64,000 nucleotides of DNA, taken from Echinarachnius parma. Taxonomy: Eukaryota; Echinodermata; Echinoidea; Clypeasteroida; Echinarachniidae. Each line of letters opens with the position of its first letter. The first letter of the stretch is position 1. The position numbers and the translations under genes were made by a program. The notes beneath the pieces were generated by a model. The model ran no database searches, was not told where the DNA came from, and was given only the letters and a program-made list of their open reading frames with translations. This document shows, piece by piece, positions 37,301 to 39,950 of the stretch. The stretch covers positions 41,001 through 105,000 of the forward strand of contig JBAMJV010008464.1 in assembly GCA_037951105.1 (NCBI GenBank). Reading direction: 5' to 3'.

Positions 37301-37684
37301 AGATGAATTATCTAGATAATCGTGTGTTCGTTGTGTGTGACACCGGCTACTGTGTCGGTCATGGCGCTATGTAAGTCGCCACTATGATTGTTATTTATTA
37401 TATTAGTCGTGTAACACAGGGGCCAATTATCTAGATAATTCGTAGCCTGTCCGTCGCATACTAGGTTAATTATCTTGATAATTGTGTGTGACACCGGCTA
37501 TTGAATGAATGGATTTTGTTCTCTCTGCAGGAAAGAGAGGGAGGGAATTCCAGCCGATCTGATCCAACTGTTGGACGTGTGTGTGGAGATACCTCAACTG
37601 GGCTTCATACGGTCACTCAACGTCCATGTGAGCGGTGCGCTGATGATCTGGGAATACACCAGACAAAAACTACTTCAGTCATGA
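1628..37684 (+). CDS. TARBP1: TARBP1 tRNA (guanosine-2'-O)-methyltransferase, 3' part, 22 exons
   Basis: SPOUT-class (TrmH/SpoU) RNA 2'-O-ribose methyltransferase; the human protein modifies G18 of some tRNAs using S-adenosylmethionine. Exons, all with matching phases: 1628-1781, 14569-14701, 16680-16866, 17554-17807, 18650-18810, 19478-19572, 20196-20384, 20935-21106, 22047-22363, 22637-22819, 23185-23390, 24731-24808, 26827-26950, 27748-27858, 29338-29487, 29773-29856, 30797-30984, 32566-32834, 33602-33790, 35188-35312, 36254-36390, 37531-37684. They encode about 1,219 aa, compared with about 1,620 in human, so roughly 400 N-terminal residues lie outside the window. The first 18 exons are helical-repeat-like and the last four form the methyltransferase. 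Exon 5 uses a GTATTG donor; the alternative GTAAGG nine bases on would give a wrong frame. Exon 8 is read in a frame different from the longest ORF there. Recognised from memory of the family, not by search. Confidence 0.93.
2110..2325. repeat. 'CTGTCTATAGTGGCCAC' MITE family, copy 1
   Basis: First of about seven copies of a 150-190 bp repeat built from CCTGTCTATAGTGGCCAC words and ending in ACAGGTTTGACTG or a variant. The other copies are annotated separately at about 14170, 16391, 23431, 27610, 32405 and 60540. This copy contains an internal doubling of CCTAAAGTGGCCACC. No transposase is seen, so it is a non-autonomous element. Confidence 0.7.
2330..2575 (+). repeat. interrupted copy of a long unclassified repeat
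   Basis: Shares GATTTCAGTTCACGA, CATGTGCTTGCTAAC-like and AGATCGCTGTGGGGCAG words with longer copies at 7637-8190 and 9005-9480. It ends where the LINE is inserted. The long copies contain protein-like frames with no recognised domain. Confidence 0.6.
2576..4048 (-). mobile_element. 5'-truncated CR1/L2-like non-LTR retrotransposon with 7-bp TSD
   Basis: Element body is about 2583-4041, minus strand, flanked by GACTTCA at 2576-2582 and 4042-4048. Its 3' end (low-coordinate side) finishes in ATTGAA-type tandem units, as in CR1, L2 and related clades. The same flanking sequence occurs uninterrupted at about 8110-8190, giving an empty-site paralog that fixes both insertion ends. The 5' part, including the endonuclease, is absent, which is usual for LINE insertions. 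The long intact frame suggests a fairly recent insertion. It lies in the large TARBP1 intron, antisense to the gene. Confidence 0.85.
2877..4055 (-). CDS. reverse transcriptase domain of LINE (5' partial)
   Basis: A 392-aa open frame with the main RT signatures in order: [14 protein letters not shown] (catalytic Asp of motif A), [19 protein letters not shown], and LFADDT (catalytic Asp pair), followed by a C-terminal region with [13 protein letters not shown] and a [15 protein letters not shown] block. It copies the element's own RNA into DNA at a nicked target. The endonuclease domain is missing through 5' truncation. The first few residues of the frame are flanking genomic sequence, not element, since the insertion junction is near 4041. 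The clade (CR1/L2/Rex group) is inferred from motif style and the 3' tail. Confidence 0.85.
   Translation of the reverse strand: MIMKSALIEFLYKTLYALENKEIMIGLFLDLSKAFDSLDHSILLQKLHLYGIRGTLWQWFKSYLSNRKQFVSYENVESHHLTVKCGVPQGSILGPLLFILYINDICNVSQMLKLILFADDTIVFMSHKDAQFLQESFILEFSKLVDWFEMNKLVLNIKKTNYMIFSNRNIDMGNFLIRIKGDYIEQVKYVKFVGVIIDERLTWNEHVGDVCNRLSKNIGILYRLKMLPKNILMMLYNTLNLAFLNYCILEWVNCTNFNMNRLLKLQKKAIRIINHSEYLAPSMPIFLSLKLLNIYDMYTFQIAIFMYLCFKNVLPPSNLSHFKLTLTVHEHVTRNCNNFNLPCTRTSAFHKSIFFNGPLIWNNLPSHIRESPSLNVFKKRYKTFVLDKYTVQ
4086..4286 (-). pseudogene. possible LINE linker fragment
   Basis: A short minus-strand frame reads [20 protein letters not shown], which resembles the linker between endonuclease and RT in LINE ORF2 proteins. 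It lies beyond the right target duplication of the neighbouring LINE, so it would be a remnant of a different copy. This rests on a single short similarity and may be chance. Confidence 0.25.
4509..4761. repeat. foldback (palindromic) repeat
   Basis: The core at 4564-4613 is a near-perfect palindrome around GGGGGGATGATCATCCCCCC. The symmetry extends through CATGGGCGTC/GACGCCCATG (about 4543-4635) and AAGTATGAATGGAAAC/GTTTCCATTCATACTT (4509 and 4746). Further related words (GGCACTGGCTC, CCCATTCATAC) continue to about 4945. It is probably a non-autonomous inverted-repeat transposon. Confidence 0.65.
5145..5165 (+). repeat. poly(G)21 tract
   Basis: Uninterrupted run of 21 G. One of many long G or C homopolymers in this window. 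Confidence 0.95.
5234..5665 (-). repeat. TTAA-flanked 430-bp TIR element, copy A
   Basis: Starts TTTTAAAGGGTACCACCACCC and ends near GGTGGTCCCCTTTAAA, so both ends carry AAAGGG/CCCTTT inside TTAA-like targets, as in piggyBac-type MITEs. Inner words GAAACGCATCACCATTC, ATTCGTTCGCTCTG-like and TTTGCAAAGGGTTGTG recur, in opposite orientation, in copies at 29896-30320 and 31486-31890, and partly at 28726-28860. Confidence 0.75.
5925..5955. repeat. short perfect hairpin
   Basis: TTTCTCTTTGCTAA and TTAGCAAAGAGAAA form an inverted repeat with almost no loop. No U-tract or gene end is next to it. Confidence 0.6.
6625..6784. mobile_element. Mutator-like mini foldback element with 9-bp TSD
   Basis: Element 6634-6775, 142 bp, is essentially two inverted ends (TAGATCGACAAA...TTTGTCGATCT) meeting at CGGCATTCTAAGCCG. 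It is bracketed by perfect 9-bp target duplications GGCGTATGG at 6625-6633 and 6776-6784. The ends match those of the 940-bp foldback at 51630-52569 over about 70 bp. The 9-bp duplication is typical of the Mutator superfamily. Confidence 0.85.
6867..7175. repeat. 310-bp palindrome (foldback)
   Basis: Arms run from CCCGCACTCCGGTGTCGGC (6867) to GCCGACACCGGAGTGCGGG (7175), with a small loop near 7021 between AACTACTTTGAAATCATG and its complement. Both arms contain AGAGTACC and AACGTACCC blocks. No target duplication was found. Confidence 0.8.
7190..7313 (-). CDS. 41-aa acidic ORF (uncertain)
   Basis: A minus-strand ATG near 7313 opens a short frame with an acidic stretch ([20 protein letters not shown]), ending at TAG next to the 310-bp palindrome. 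Its position inside a composite repeat suggests the N-terminal exon of a decayed transposon protein, but no domain is visible and splicing cannot be shown. Confidence 0.25.
7637..8195 (+). repeat. long unclassified repeat, copy with empty LINE site
   Basis: Nearly collinear with 9005-9480 (AACAATGACCGGAAATAC, CAAAGACACCCACAAATGCC, CTTTACAAGATCGTGCC). Its right end AGGATGACTTCATTATCAAAC is the intact version of the site split by the LINE at 2576-4048. Both copies translate in pieces, but frameshifts are present and no family was recognised. Confidence 0.7.
8218..8368 (+). repeat. palindromic tRNA-Ala-like SINE
   Basis: Two perfect 56-bp inverted arms (8218-8273 and 8313-8368) flank a central tRNA-like body. 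The plus strand shows an A box (TAGCTCAGTCGGTAAGAGC), an anticodon-loop-like CTAGCAA (AGC, Ala) and a B box (GGTTCGAATCC), then a TTTT terminator. The left arm is an inverted copy of the T-arm plus 3' tail, so the acceptor stem cannot pair in the usual way. This is a SINE-like foldback, not a working tRNA gene. Confidence 0.8.
8610..8626 (+). repeat. poly(C) tract
   Basis: Run of about 17 C followed by GCCC. Confidence 0.9.
9005..9480 (+). repeat. long unclassified repeat, copy 3
   Basis: Matches 7637-8100 over most of its length. A third, shorter relative is at about 10390-10560 (GTGCAGCCATCAATCCCACAATCC). Plus-strand frames in this copy (for example [17 protein letters not shown]) look protein-like but are broken. 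Probably part of a transposon coding region. Confidence 0.65.
9600..9945. repeat. 'GGGCCAGT/GGGCAAGT' repeat, copy 1
   Basis: Contains several spaced GGCCCGAA, GGGCAAGT and GGGCCAGTG words and ends in GTGTCGAGCCCTG. About eight copies of this internally periodic family occur in the window (others near 15726, 28858, 30322, 34490, 42790, 45295, 54262). Function unknown. Confidence 0.6.
10380..10560 (+). repeat. short copy of the long unclassified repeat
   Basis: Shares GTGCAGCCATCAATCCCACAATCC-type and CACCGTGTGCTTGCAA words with 9230-9400 and 2400-2440. No intact protein. Confidence 0.5.
11054..11097 (+). repeat. poly(C)/poly(G) hairpin
   Basis: A run of 19 C is followed after 13 nt by a run of 12 G, so the strand can fold on itself; each run could also form an i-motif or quadruplex. 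Confidence 0.9.
11180..12050. repeat. diverged copy of the 640-bp TIR element
   Basis: CACCTTTTGCAAGTCAAAATTC, AAAAGTTGCGAG and ATGCTAAATCAGTTAAAC match the element at 60977-61618 in the same order. The ends have decayed here. Confidence 0.55.
12829..13215. repeat. TTAA-flanked 387-bp TIR element
   Basis: Left end TTAAAGGGACTTAGTAACATT and right end AAGTTACTAGATCCCTTTAA are inverted copies. Related pieces, each truncated, are at 18838-19175 and 28398-28640. Confidence 0.75.
13540..13625. repeat. AT-rich direct repeat
   Basis: TTATTAATTTTTTGAAATATTT and GTATCAATGTTTTTTTG blocks are tandemly repeated in the TARBP1 intron. Confidence 0.6.
14170..14348. repeat. 'CTGTCTATAGTGGCCAC' MITE, copy 2
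   Basis: A well-preserved copy of about 180 bp. The left end CAGTCCAACCTGTCTATAG and right end ACAGGTTTGACTAG are inverted, supporting a TIR element. Confidence 0.75.
15496..15575 (+). pseudogene. decayed copy of TARBP1 exon 2
   Basis: TTTGCTAAAGCCCTGGCGTG, then CTTGGGGCTAGCATCACT and a terminal GTACAGTAAATATA, match the 3' half of exon 2 including its donor region (14632-14710). It lies in the next intron, same strand. Substitutions and a small indel destroy the frame. Confidence 0.8.
15726..15955. repeat. 'GGGCCAGT/GGGCAAGT' repeat, copy 2
   Basis: Begins TCAGTGCTCGAAATTAGCAT and alternates GCTGGCCCG, GGGCCACCAAATTT and CGGGCAACC. It ends TACCCGACTGG. Confidence 0.6.
16062..16125 (+). pseudogene. 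decayed copy of TARBP1 exon 3 (first)
   Basis: An acceptor-like TTTCCTCACAG is followed by AGATAAGCTATTATCTGG, TTTTCTGACGTACATCAGTGG and CTACC..ATCCA, matching the start of exon 3 (16680 onward). Confidence 0.75.
16249..16311 (+). pseudogene. decayed copy of TARBP1 exon 3 (second)
   Basis: After TTCATATAG the sequence ACACAAGCTATCGTCC...CCAGCCAGTGCCTCATACTG matches exon 3 words GACAAGCTTTCGTC and CCAGTGCTTCTTACTGCG at a lower level. Confidence 0.55.
16391..16612 (+). repeat. 'CTGTCTATAGTGGCCAC' MITE, copy 3, followed by a third exon 3 fragment
   Basis: 16391-16555 is a MITE copy (CAGTCAGACCCACGTAGTG to GGGTTTGACTGTA). Immediately after, GGGACAAGATTTTGTCTGG and TTTTCTGACC at about 16580-16612 repeat the start of TARBP1 exon 3. 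Confidence 0.65.
16905..17012. repeat. inverted repeat, 24-bp arms
   Basis: CATCCTTAGACTTAGCATGAAAC and GTTTCATGCTTAGTCTAAGGATG flank about 55 bp, just downstream of TARBP1 exon 3. Confidence 0.75.
17204..17339 (+). pseudogene. decayed copy of TARBP1 exon 4 (first)
   Basis: CTTCTGGTAGTTTACCTAAACC through CTTGCTTGAGATGTGCTTGC and CAAGAGGTCAAAGGCTAC matches exon 4 (17600-17690). The start of the exon is missing in this copy. Confidence 0.85.
17361..17515 (+). pseudogene. copy of TARBP1 exon 4 (second), frame still open
   Basis: Starts after TATTTTCTAG with GTCTGTCAAGCCCTCCAACA, 193 bp before the real exon. The frame reads [20 protein letters not shown], then [20 protein letters not shown], without a stop. 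The exon's own donor and last part are absent, so inclusion would not join correctly to exon 5. Confidence 0.85.
17829..18094. repeat. TTAA-type 265-bp TIR element
   Basis: Left TTTAAAGGGGTAGTACAGTTTTGG, right CAAAACTGAACTACCCCTTTAA, just after TARBP1 exon 4. Non-coding. Confidence 0.8.
18838..19175. repeat. relative of the 387-bp TIR element, right end lost
   Basis: TTTAAAGGTATCTAGTAAC at the left, followed by CATGCAAACACTGA and GTTGATACAATGTGTATTT, is similar to 28398-28470 and 12829-13215. Confidence 0.6.
19200..19428. repeat. 'GAGCCGACTCGACCC' MITE, copy 1
   Basis: About 225 bp with roughly 50-bp inverted ends (GCAGACAGAGCCGACTCGAC...GTCGAGTCGGCTCTGTCTGC). Other copies are at 27890-28105 and 31186-31410. 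Very CpG-rich against AT-rich introns. Confidence 0.85.
20430..20820 (+). mobile_element. diverged Helitron-like repeat, copy 2
   Basis: Opens with a GCCTC..GAGGC hairpin and contains GAGGTCAAAGGGCTCATATATGCAAAAA and CAATATCTTGAGAAC units, as in the element at 55310-56286, but is more diverged and shorter. It ends next to a decayed copy of TARBP1 exon 8. Confidence 0.6.
20825..20862 (+). pseudogene. fragment of TARBP1 exon 8
   Basis: GCCCTGTTGTCATGGAAACT, then AACATGGATATGCT, copies exon 8 (20979-21013), about 150 bp upstream of the real segment. Confidence 0.7.
21128..21296. repeat. MITE with TACCGTAAATCTC ends
   Basis: CTACCGTAAATCTCC at 21128 and GAGATTTACGGTAG at about 21283 are inverted. 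Inner GTATAAGACGCAC/GTGCGTCTTATAC adds a second inverted pair around a poly(G) tract. Confidence 0.75.
21302..21720. repeat. 410-bp near-perfect palindrome
   Basis: The centre is CCTAAATTTAGG at 21505/21506, with no loop. Arms extend about 200 bp (CATAACAAATAATGTCC and its complement, CAGTGTTATAGTGCACTGG and its complement) to ATGACGTCAT/ATGACATCA and TATAGAG/CTCTATA. The right arm has a small duplication (ATGACATCATTTATGACATC). It lies in TARBP1 intron 8. Confidence 0.9.
23431..23578. repeat. 'CTGTCTATAGTGGCCAC' MITE, copy 4
   Basis: CAGTCAAACCTGTCTTAGTGG at the left to ACACAGGTTTGATTGCAG at the right. Confidence 0.75.
23618..23690 (-). repeat. tRNA-Ala-like SINE fragment
   Basis: The minus strand reads GGTCTAGCAATCTGGAGGTC then a B-box-like GGTTTGATTCC, as in the SINE at 8218-8368, with several differences in the box A side. 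Confidence 0.65.
23721..24082. repeat. 360-bp foldback element
   Basis: TATAGGTTTTCCC at 23721 and GGGAAAACCTATA ending 24082, with the arms continuing through CATTTTAACAC, TACAAATTTATAA, AAAGTCCATTCAATTTAGTCA and CAATTCAAATTCGTC. The left arm carries an extra roughly 40-bp segment (23788-23830). Confidence 0.85.
24541..24612 (-). repeat. tRNA-Ala-like SINE fragment
   Basis: Minus strand: TGAGCACCGGTCTAGCAATC then GGGAGGTCTCAGGTTCGATTC, a tRNA-Ala(AGC)-like body with a degenerate D-arm. Confidence 0.7.
24834..25122. repeat. MITE with GGGGGTGTTTCACAAAG ends
   Basis: Left GGGGGGTGTTTCACAAAGAT, right ATCTTTGTGAAACACCCCC, with AT-rich inner sequence, just downstream of TARBP1 exon 12. Confidence 0.85.
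25291..25406. repeat. 'TTATCTAGATAA' MITE, copy 1
   Basis: About 115 bp ending GTGTGTGACACTGGCTA, with two ATTATCTAGATAAT-type palindromes inside. Copies 2 and 3 are at 37228-37351 and 37405-37502. Confidence 0.8.
25440..25625. repeat. tandem repeat, about 85-bp unit
   Basis: Two to three diverged units carry TTGTTTACAAATTGATTGTAAATTTCA and CACATTCTTGCCTTG. Confidence 0.65.
25958..26343. repeat. TTAA-type 385-bp TIR element
   Basis: Left TTAAAGGTGCACCTGTAAAGTG, right CACTTTACAGGTGCACCTTTAA. Inner GACATTTGAGACTTCAATC is shared with truncated relatives at about 9978-10120 and 45070-45180. Confidence 0.85.
27437..27572. repeat. 'GTGACCGGCTATAGCAAAACC' MITE, copy 1
   Basis: Left TATGTGACCGGCTATAGC, right GGTTTTGCTATAGCTGGTCACATA. 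Copy 2 is at 33847-34096 with an extra internal segment. Confidence 0.85.
27610..27643. repeat. 'CTGTCTATAGTGGCCAC' MITE end
   Basis: Short remnant: CAGGCAGTCACTATACACAG then GTTTGACTGTA. Confidence 0.55.
27890..28105. repeat. 'GAGCCGACTCGACCC' MITE, copy 2
   Basis: Inverted ends AAGCCCGGTGCAGACAGAGCC and GGCTCTGTCTGCGCCGGGC. It lies about 30 bp after the TARBP1 exon 14 donor. Confidence 0.85.
28150..28370. repeat. LINE 3'-end-like fragment plus AAAT microsatellite
   Basis: GTTCCGTTCAGTTTGTTTTATTTTC resembles the 3' ends of the LINEs at 2583 and 57738. The perfect AAAT tetranucleotide run at about 28337-28366 follows. Confidence 0.5.
28398..28640. repeat. copy of the 387-bp TIR element family, truncated
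   Basis: GGGATCTAGTAACTTTGTTGAC, CATGTGCAAAGAATGATGAAGG and ACACCACCCAGTTGACAT match 12829-13215 in inverted orientation. Confidence 0.6.
28726..29080. repeat. partial TTAA element followed by GGGCAAGT repeat
   Basis: 28726-28860 matches the left third of the 430-bp TIR element (AAAGGGGACCACCAGACAAAG). Then 28860-29080 is a GGGCAAGT-family copy (CTTGCCTGCTTGCCCGGGGC). Confidence 0.65.
29896..30320 (+). repeat. TTAA-flanked 430-bp TIR element, copy B
   Basis: AAAGGGGGCCACCAGGCAAAG to GGGTGGTGGTACCCTTTAA. Opposite orientation to copy A, in TARBP1 intron 16. Confidence 0.8.
30322..30535. repeat. 'GGGCCAGT/GGGCAAGT' repeat, copy
   Basis: GTGGCCCAGTCAAGCAAGG and AGTGGCCCGGCCCAAAAACC, ending CCGGGCCGAAGAT. 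Confidence 0.6.
31186..31410. repeat. 'GAGCCGACTCGACCC' MITE, copy 3
   Basis: CCGCACACAGAGCCGACTCG at the left, CGGCTCTGTGTGCGG at the right. The inner sequence is collinear with copies 1 and 2. Confidence 0.85.
31486..31890 (+). repeat. TTAA-flanked 430-bp TIR element, copy C
   Basis: TTTAAAGGGGACCACCAGGC to GGGTGGTGGTACCCTTTAAG. Lacks about 20 bp (TGGTTCCGTACGGGCC-like) present in copy B. Confidence 0.8.
32153..32328. repeat. pogo/Tigger-like MITE
   Basis: AAACCCTCTTTATAATGAGC to GCTCATTATAATGAGGTTTCACTG, then TA. Same family as 39951-40866, 41989-42125 and 57337-57480. CAGTG ends and TA targets suggest Tc1/mariner-pogo type. Confidence 0.75.
32351..32533 (+). pseudogene. deleted copy of TARBP1 exon 18, followed by a MITE copy
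   Basis: After TTTGGTTGCAG the copy (about 32351-32412) reads CGCCCTTC directly joined to AGTCTTGAAATCCTCCTCCA and CTCATCCTTGTAACTGAGGA. Compared with the real exon it lacks about 80 bp between two CTTC words, consistent with a microhomology deletion. The rest (32405-32533) is a CTGTCTATAGTGGCCAC-family MITE. Confidence 0.8.
33602..37684 (+). CDS. TARBP1: TARBP1 SPOUT methyltransferase domain exons 19-22
   Basis: Exon 19 ends with IPNLGG and exon 20 continues [16 protein letters not shown]. Together they form SpoU motif 1 with its conserved Asn and Arg, split by the intron after NLG. Exon 21 ends with TMLLLG and exon 22 opens KEREGIP, forming motif 2, which is part of the cofactor-binding knot. 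Exon 22 then has [20 protein letters not shown], motif 3, with the N-V-x-x-(S/A) pattern of the trefoil knot, and stops at TGA 37682-37684. All catalytic and cofactor signatures of a functional enzyme are therefore present. Exons 20, 21 and 22 each have partial copies nearby, described separately. The last intron contains two copies of a small TIR element, and the second ends about 25 bp before the exon 22 acceptor. Confidence 0.92.
33847..34096. repeat. 'GTGACCAGCTATAGCAAAACC' MITE, copy 2
   Basis: ATATGTGACCAGCTATAGC to GCTATAGCCGATCACATAT. About 110 bp longer inside than copy 1. Confidence 0.85.
34381..34411 (+). pseudogene. short decayed copy of TARBP1 exon 20
   Basis: GGTCTTTGCAGAACATGTGA then GGTCGTTGGTG matches the motif 1 exon, but the acceptor has become GCCG. 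Confidence 0.6.
34490..34740. repeat. 'GGGCAAGT' repeat, best-preserved copy
   Basis: At least six GGGCAAGT or ACTTGCCC words alternate in both orientations over 250 bp, ending GGCAAGTGCTAGTGTCGAGC. Copies near 28860 and 45295 are the same subfamily. Confidence 0.65.
34829..34885 (+). pseudogene. copy of TARBP1 exon 20 (second)
   Basis: Acceptor TTTATCTGCAG followed by GTCTTTGTAGGATGTGTGAG, then CTTCCTGCCTGGTGCTGGGT. The preceding intron (GGGTTGTTTTGGGCAATCT) is also duplicated. Confidence 0.8.
35022..35072 (+). pseudogene. copy of TARBP1 exon 20 (third), acceptor and frame intact
   Basis: Acceptor TCTCTCTGCAG, then GTCTGTGCAGGACGTGTGAG; it encodes [16 protein letters not shown] against [16 protein letters not shown] in the true exon 166 bp further on. 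The frame stays open about 25 codons past the homology. Confidence 0.85.
35905..35955 (+). pseudogene. fragment of TARBP1 exon 21
   Basis: TACGTGATTGAAATGAAACA, then GCATGGCTTTGCCCTGGTAG. No acceptor. Confidence 0.8.
36047..36164 (+). pseudogene. near-identical copy of TARBP1 exon 21 without donor
   Basis: Acceptor CCCCCTACCCAG and about 118 bp nearly identical to exon 21 (GTTAAACCTAATGGTCTGAA onward), 207 bp upstream. It stops at CCTCAAC, losing the last 20 bases and the donor. The frame continues without a stop through the spacer into the real exon up to 36390. Confidence 0.9.
36475..36620. repeat. ATTG microsatellite and A-rich tract
   Basis: Several TTGA/ATTG units at 36475-36500, then LINE-tail-like CCATTTTATTTCAAATTCAG and an A run. 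Confidence 0.55.
37228..37351. repeat. 'TTATCTAGATAA' MITE, copy 2
   Basis: Ends TAGCCGGTTCACACA and GTGTGTGACACCGGCTA. It includes two perfect 14-bp palindromes ATTATCTAGATAAT, each a back-to-back GATA motif. Confidence 0.85.
37405..37502. repeat. 'TTATCTAGATAA' MITE, copy 3
   Basis: Ends TAGTCGTGTAACACA and GTGTGTGACACCGGCTA, with the right end 28 bp before the TARBP1 exon 22 acceptor region. Confidence 0.8.
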
Positions 37685-37685
37685 C

Positions 37686-37691
37686 AATAAA
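37686..37691 (+). terminator. AATAAA two bases after the TARBP1 stop
   Basis: A canonical AATAAA hexamer lies at 37686-37691, overlapping the expected start of the 3' UTR. It is the only close hexamer I noticed. If used, the 3' UTR would be only about 20 nt, so a later signal is also possible. Confidence 0.35.
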
Positions 37692-37732
37692 ACTTGGTTC
37701 ATAAATCAGGACTCCATATACTGGATGCCTCC

Positions 37733-38195
37733 ATACCTTGGACTAACATGATGGACTTGCACTACACCAGTCAATAACTACTTCAGTCGTGATGATAAAA
37801 GAGTTTGCTCTTCAAGGGTTTACATTAACATCATTTCATCAAGTCGGTTAACTTTCAGAAAAGCAGCGTCTGGGAGTTTATTAGGTAGAAACTGCTGAAA
37901 TGAGATTGAAGAACTCTAGGTCTCGGTTTAATGCCTAAGAATGATATAGTGTGACTATGTTTTCACCAAGTTTGCCTGTATGAGGCTACTCATTGTCCAT
38001 GTTAGTGGTGTGCTGATTATCTAGGAGTACACTTGAGTTCTGTGATATATGAGTAAGAAGTCATGACATCCAAGATTTCTATGCCACCATACCTTGGAAT
38101 TATTTAATTGATCTTCATTGTTCTTGTGAGCCGTGCACTGATGATCTGGGAATAAATGCACCAAAAACTAATTCAGTAGAGACAAACATTATTTT
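37733..38195 (+). pseudogene. three decayed copies of the TARBP1 terminal exon
   Basis: About 37733-37800 (ACACCAGTCAATAACTACTT, CAGTCGTGATGATAAAAG), 37985-38060 (CTACTCATTGTCCATGTTAG, TGGTGTGCTGATTATCTAGG) and 38107-38195 (GCCGTGCACTGATGATCTGG, CACCAAAAACTAATTCAGTA) each match parts of exon 22 (37606-37690), downstream of the stop. Confidence 0.8.
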
Positions 38196-38345
38196 GCTCT
38201 TCCAGAGATTCTATGAGCATGGTTTCATCATGGTTGTTTATTAAAAACTTCCAACAAAGCAGCTTTTATGATCTTAATATATTATTCATTATGTCGGAAC
38301 TGATCAAATCATGAAATCAAAGAGTTCTTTAATACCTTGGAATTA

Positions 38346-38460
38346 CAGTGAAACCTTGGGCACATTGAATTTACCTTGTTATATCGGTTATTCTGATCCC
38401 TTTAAATCTCAAATAGAATTTCAAAAGGGGAGCTCTCATAAGGTATTGTATTTCATGAAT
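38346..38460. repeat. partial pogo/Tigger-like MITE
   Basis: CAGTGAAACCTTGGGCACAT, then TACCTTGTTATATCGG; one end only. Confidence 0.55.
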
Positions 38461-38782
38461 AATTATTTCAAAAATGAAAGATAATCTGGAATTTGAAATT
38501 ATGTATGAATATTTATCAGATCAGTAGTTCAATAATATTTGAATTAAGGTTGCAACGGTGTTGGATGAATAAGAGGAACTCAAATATAAAATGAAAGGTT
38601 CATTGAAAAGGAATACTGCAAATGTCAATGGTAACTATCACAAAGGACATTATATGTGGTAGTAGAGGTTCAGCTGTTCAAAACTTTTTGTTTGGACTTA
38701 TCCTCTCCTTTTTCCGAGACTAGTCCTGAATGAACAAAAAGTGATGTATTCATTCAAAGTTATACAGTAAATTAAATGATCA

Positions 38783-38990
38783 AAGAAAAATGGGCTTCGC
38801 CAGGAATTTAATCCGAGACCTCCTGGTTGCAAGCCTGGTGCTCAACCATTGAGCTTTCAGAAATATTTTGCGAAAGCTTGATGGTTGAGCACCTGACTTG
38901 CAATTTTGAGGTCTTGGGTTCGAGTCCAGCAATCCCGAGGTCTTAGGTAGGATTCCTGGCGAAGCCCACTTTTCTTGATGGCTCATTTCA
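38783..38990. repeat. inverted tRNA-Ala-like SINE pair (foldback)
   Basis: The left arm (minus) and right arm (plus) each carry a tRNA-like body with a CTTGCAA loop (TGC, Ala), GAGGTCTTGGGTTCGAGTCC-like B box, and outer TGGGCTTCGCCAGGA/TCCTGGCGAAGCCCA. They are separated by about 40 bp. A second foldback SINE besides 8218-8368. Confidence 0.75.
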
Positions 38991-39289
38991 ATTATTCTAT
39001 TAATTTCTAGTCATTTTCCTTTAAATTGAATTGTAACAGTATGCTGGATTGCGTACCTGTATTATCCTCAGGTTCTTCCATCCTCGAGTTTCTGTATTAT
39101 ATATCAATATCTATTTGCAAATTTCTGTATGAATCTATTGATCAGAACTATCTATAATCCATTTTTTTTAAAGACCAACTTTGAGAAAGCAATATTATAT
39201 TTTCAAATAAAATATTTTATTTTCTCTTGCAAAAAATTTGTTGAAGTGTTCTTCTTGTTGAGTAACTATAGAGCATGTTGTTGTGAAAT

Positions 39290-39450
39290 AGACCAGGTCC
39301 CCATTTTAGAAAGATTACAATCAATTGTAAAGTTGCAAATAATTGCAAGTAAGAAAATATGTGCATTAAACCAATCAGATTTGCGCATTTAGTCACATAT
39401 TCTGACTTTTTACAATCGATAGCAACTCTTTTCTGCAACGGGGCCCAGAT
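39290..39450. repeat. 'GGGCCCCGTTGCAGAAA' MITE, copy 1
   Basis: Right end CTTTTCTGCAACGGGGCCC. Inner ATTACAATCAATTGTAAAG and ATCAGATTTGCGCATTTAGTC pair with the copy at 46142-46268. Confidence 0.7.
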
Positions 39451-39950
39451 CACACATGTGTATACCAAGATGCCAGTAATGAGCATGTTTTTGTTTGTGT
39501 GTTTTTTGTCTGTAGATTGTCCTTAGTCCTTACATATAAAGTCAAATGTAGGGACATTTGCGATATGTGGTCCATTTCTTTCCCTTTGAAATTCCAGTTC
39601 ATTTGTCAGCATGTAAAGCTTTTCCCTTCATCGCCTTATGGCGCTACATTGCAAATGCATGAGATATTCTCTTATATGACAATAATGCTCAATTCTTTGT
39701 CATCGGCTACGTTTCCTCTAAAAACGTTCCCCCCAAATAATAAATACATGTACAACATATTGAATATAATAATTGTAATGATTTAATCACTTTCACACAG
39801 TATCACTGCAGTAATGGTAATCACAAGTCACATAACGGTTTTCTTGAAAGATGATTCAAAGATATTCATATTGCAAAAAAAAAAATATAAATGGATGTAG
39901 AGATAGTTGGACAAATCATAAGTGTTGATACCTTGTGATTTTAAAAAATA

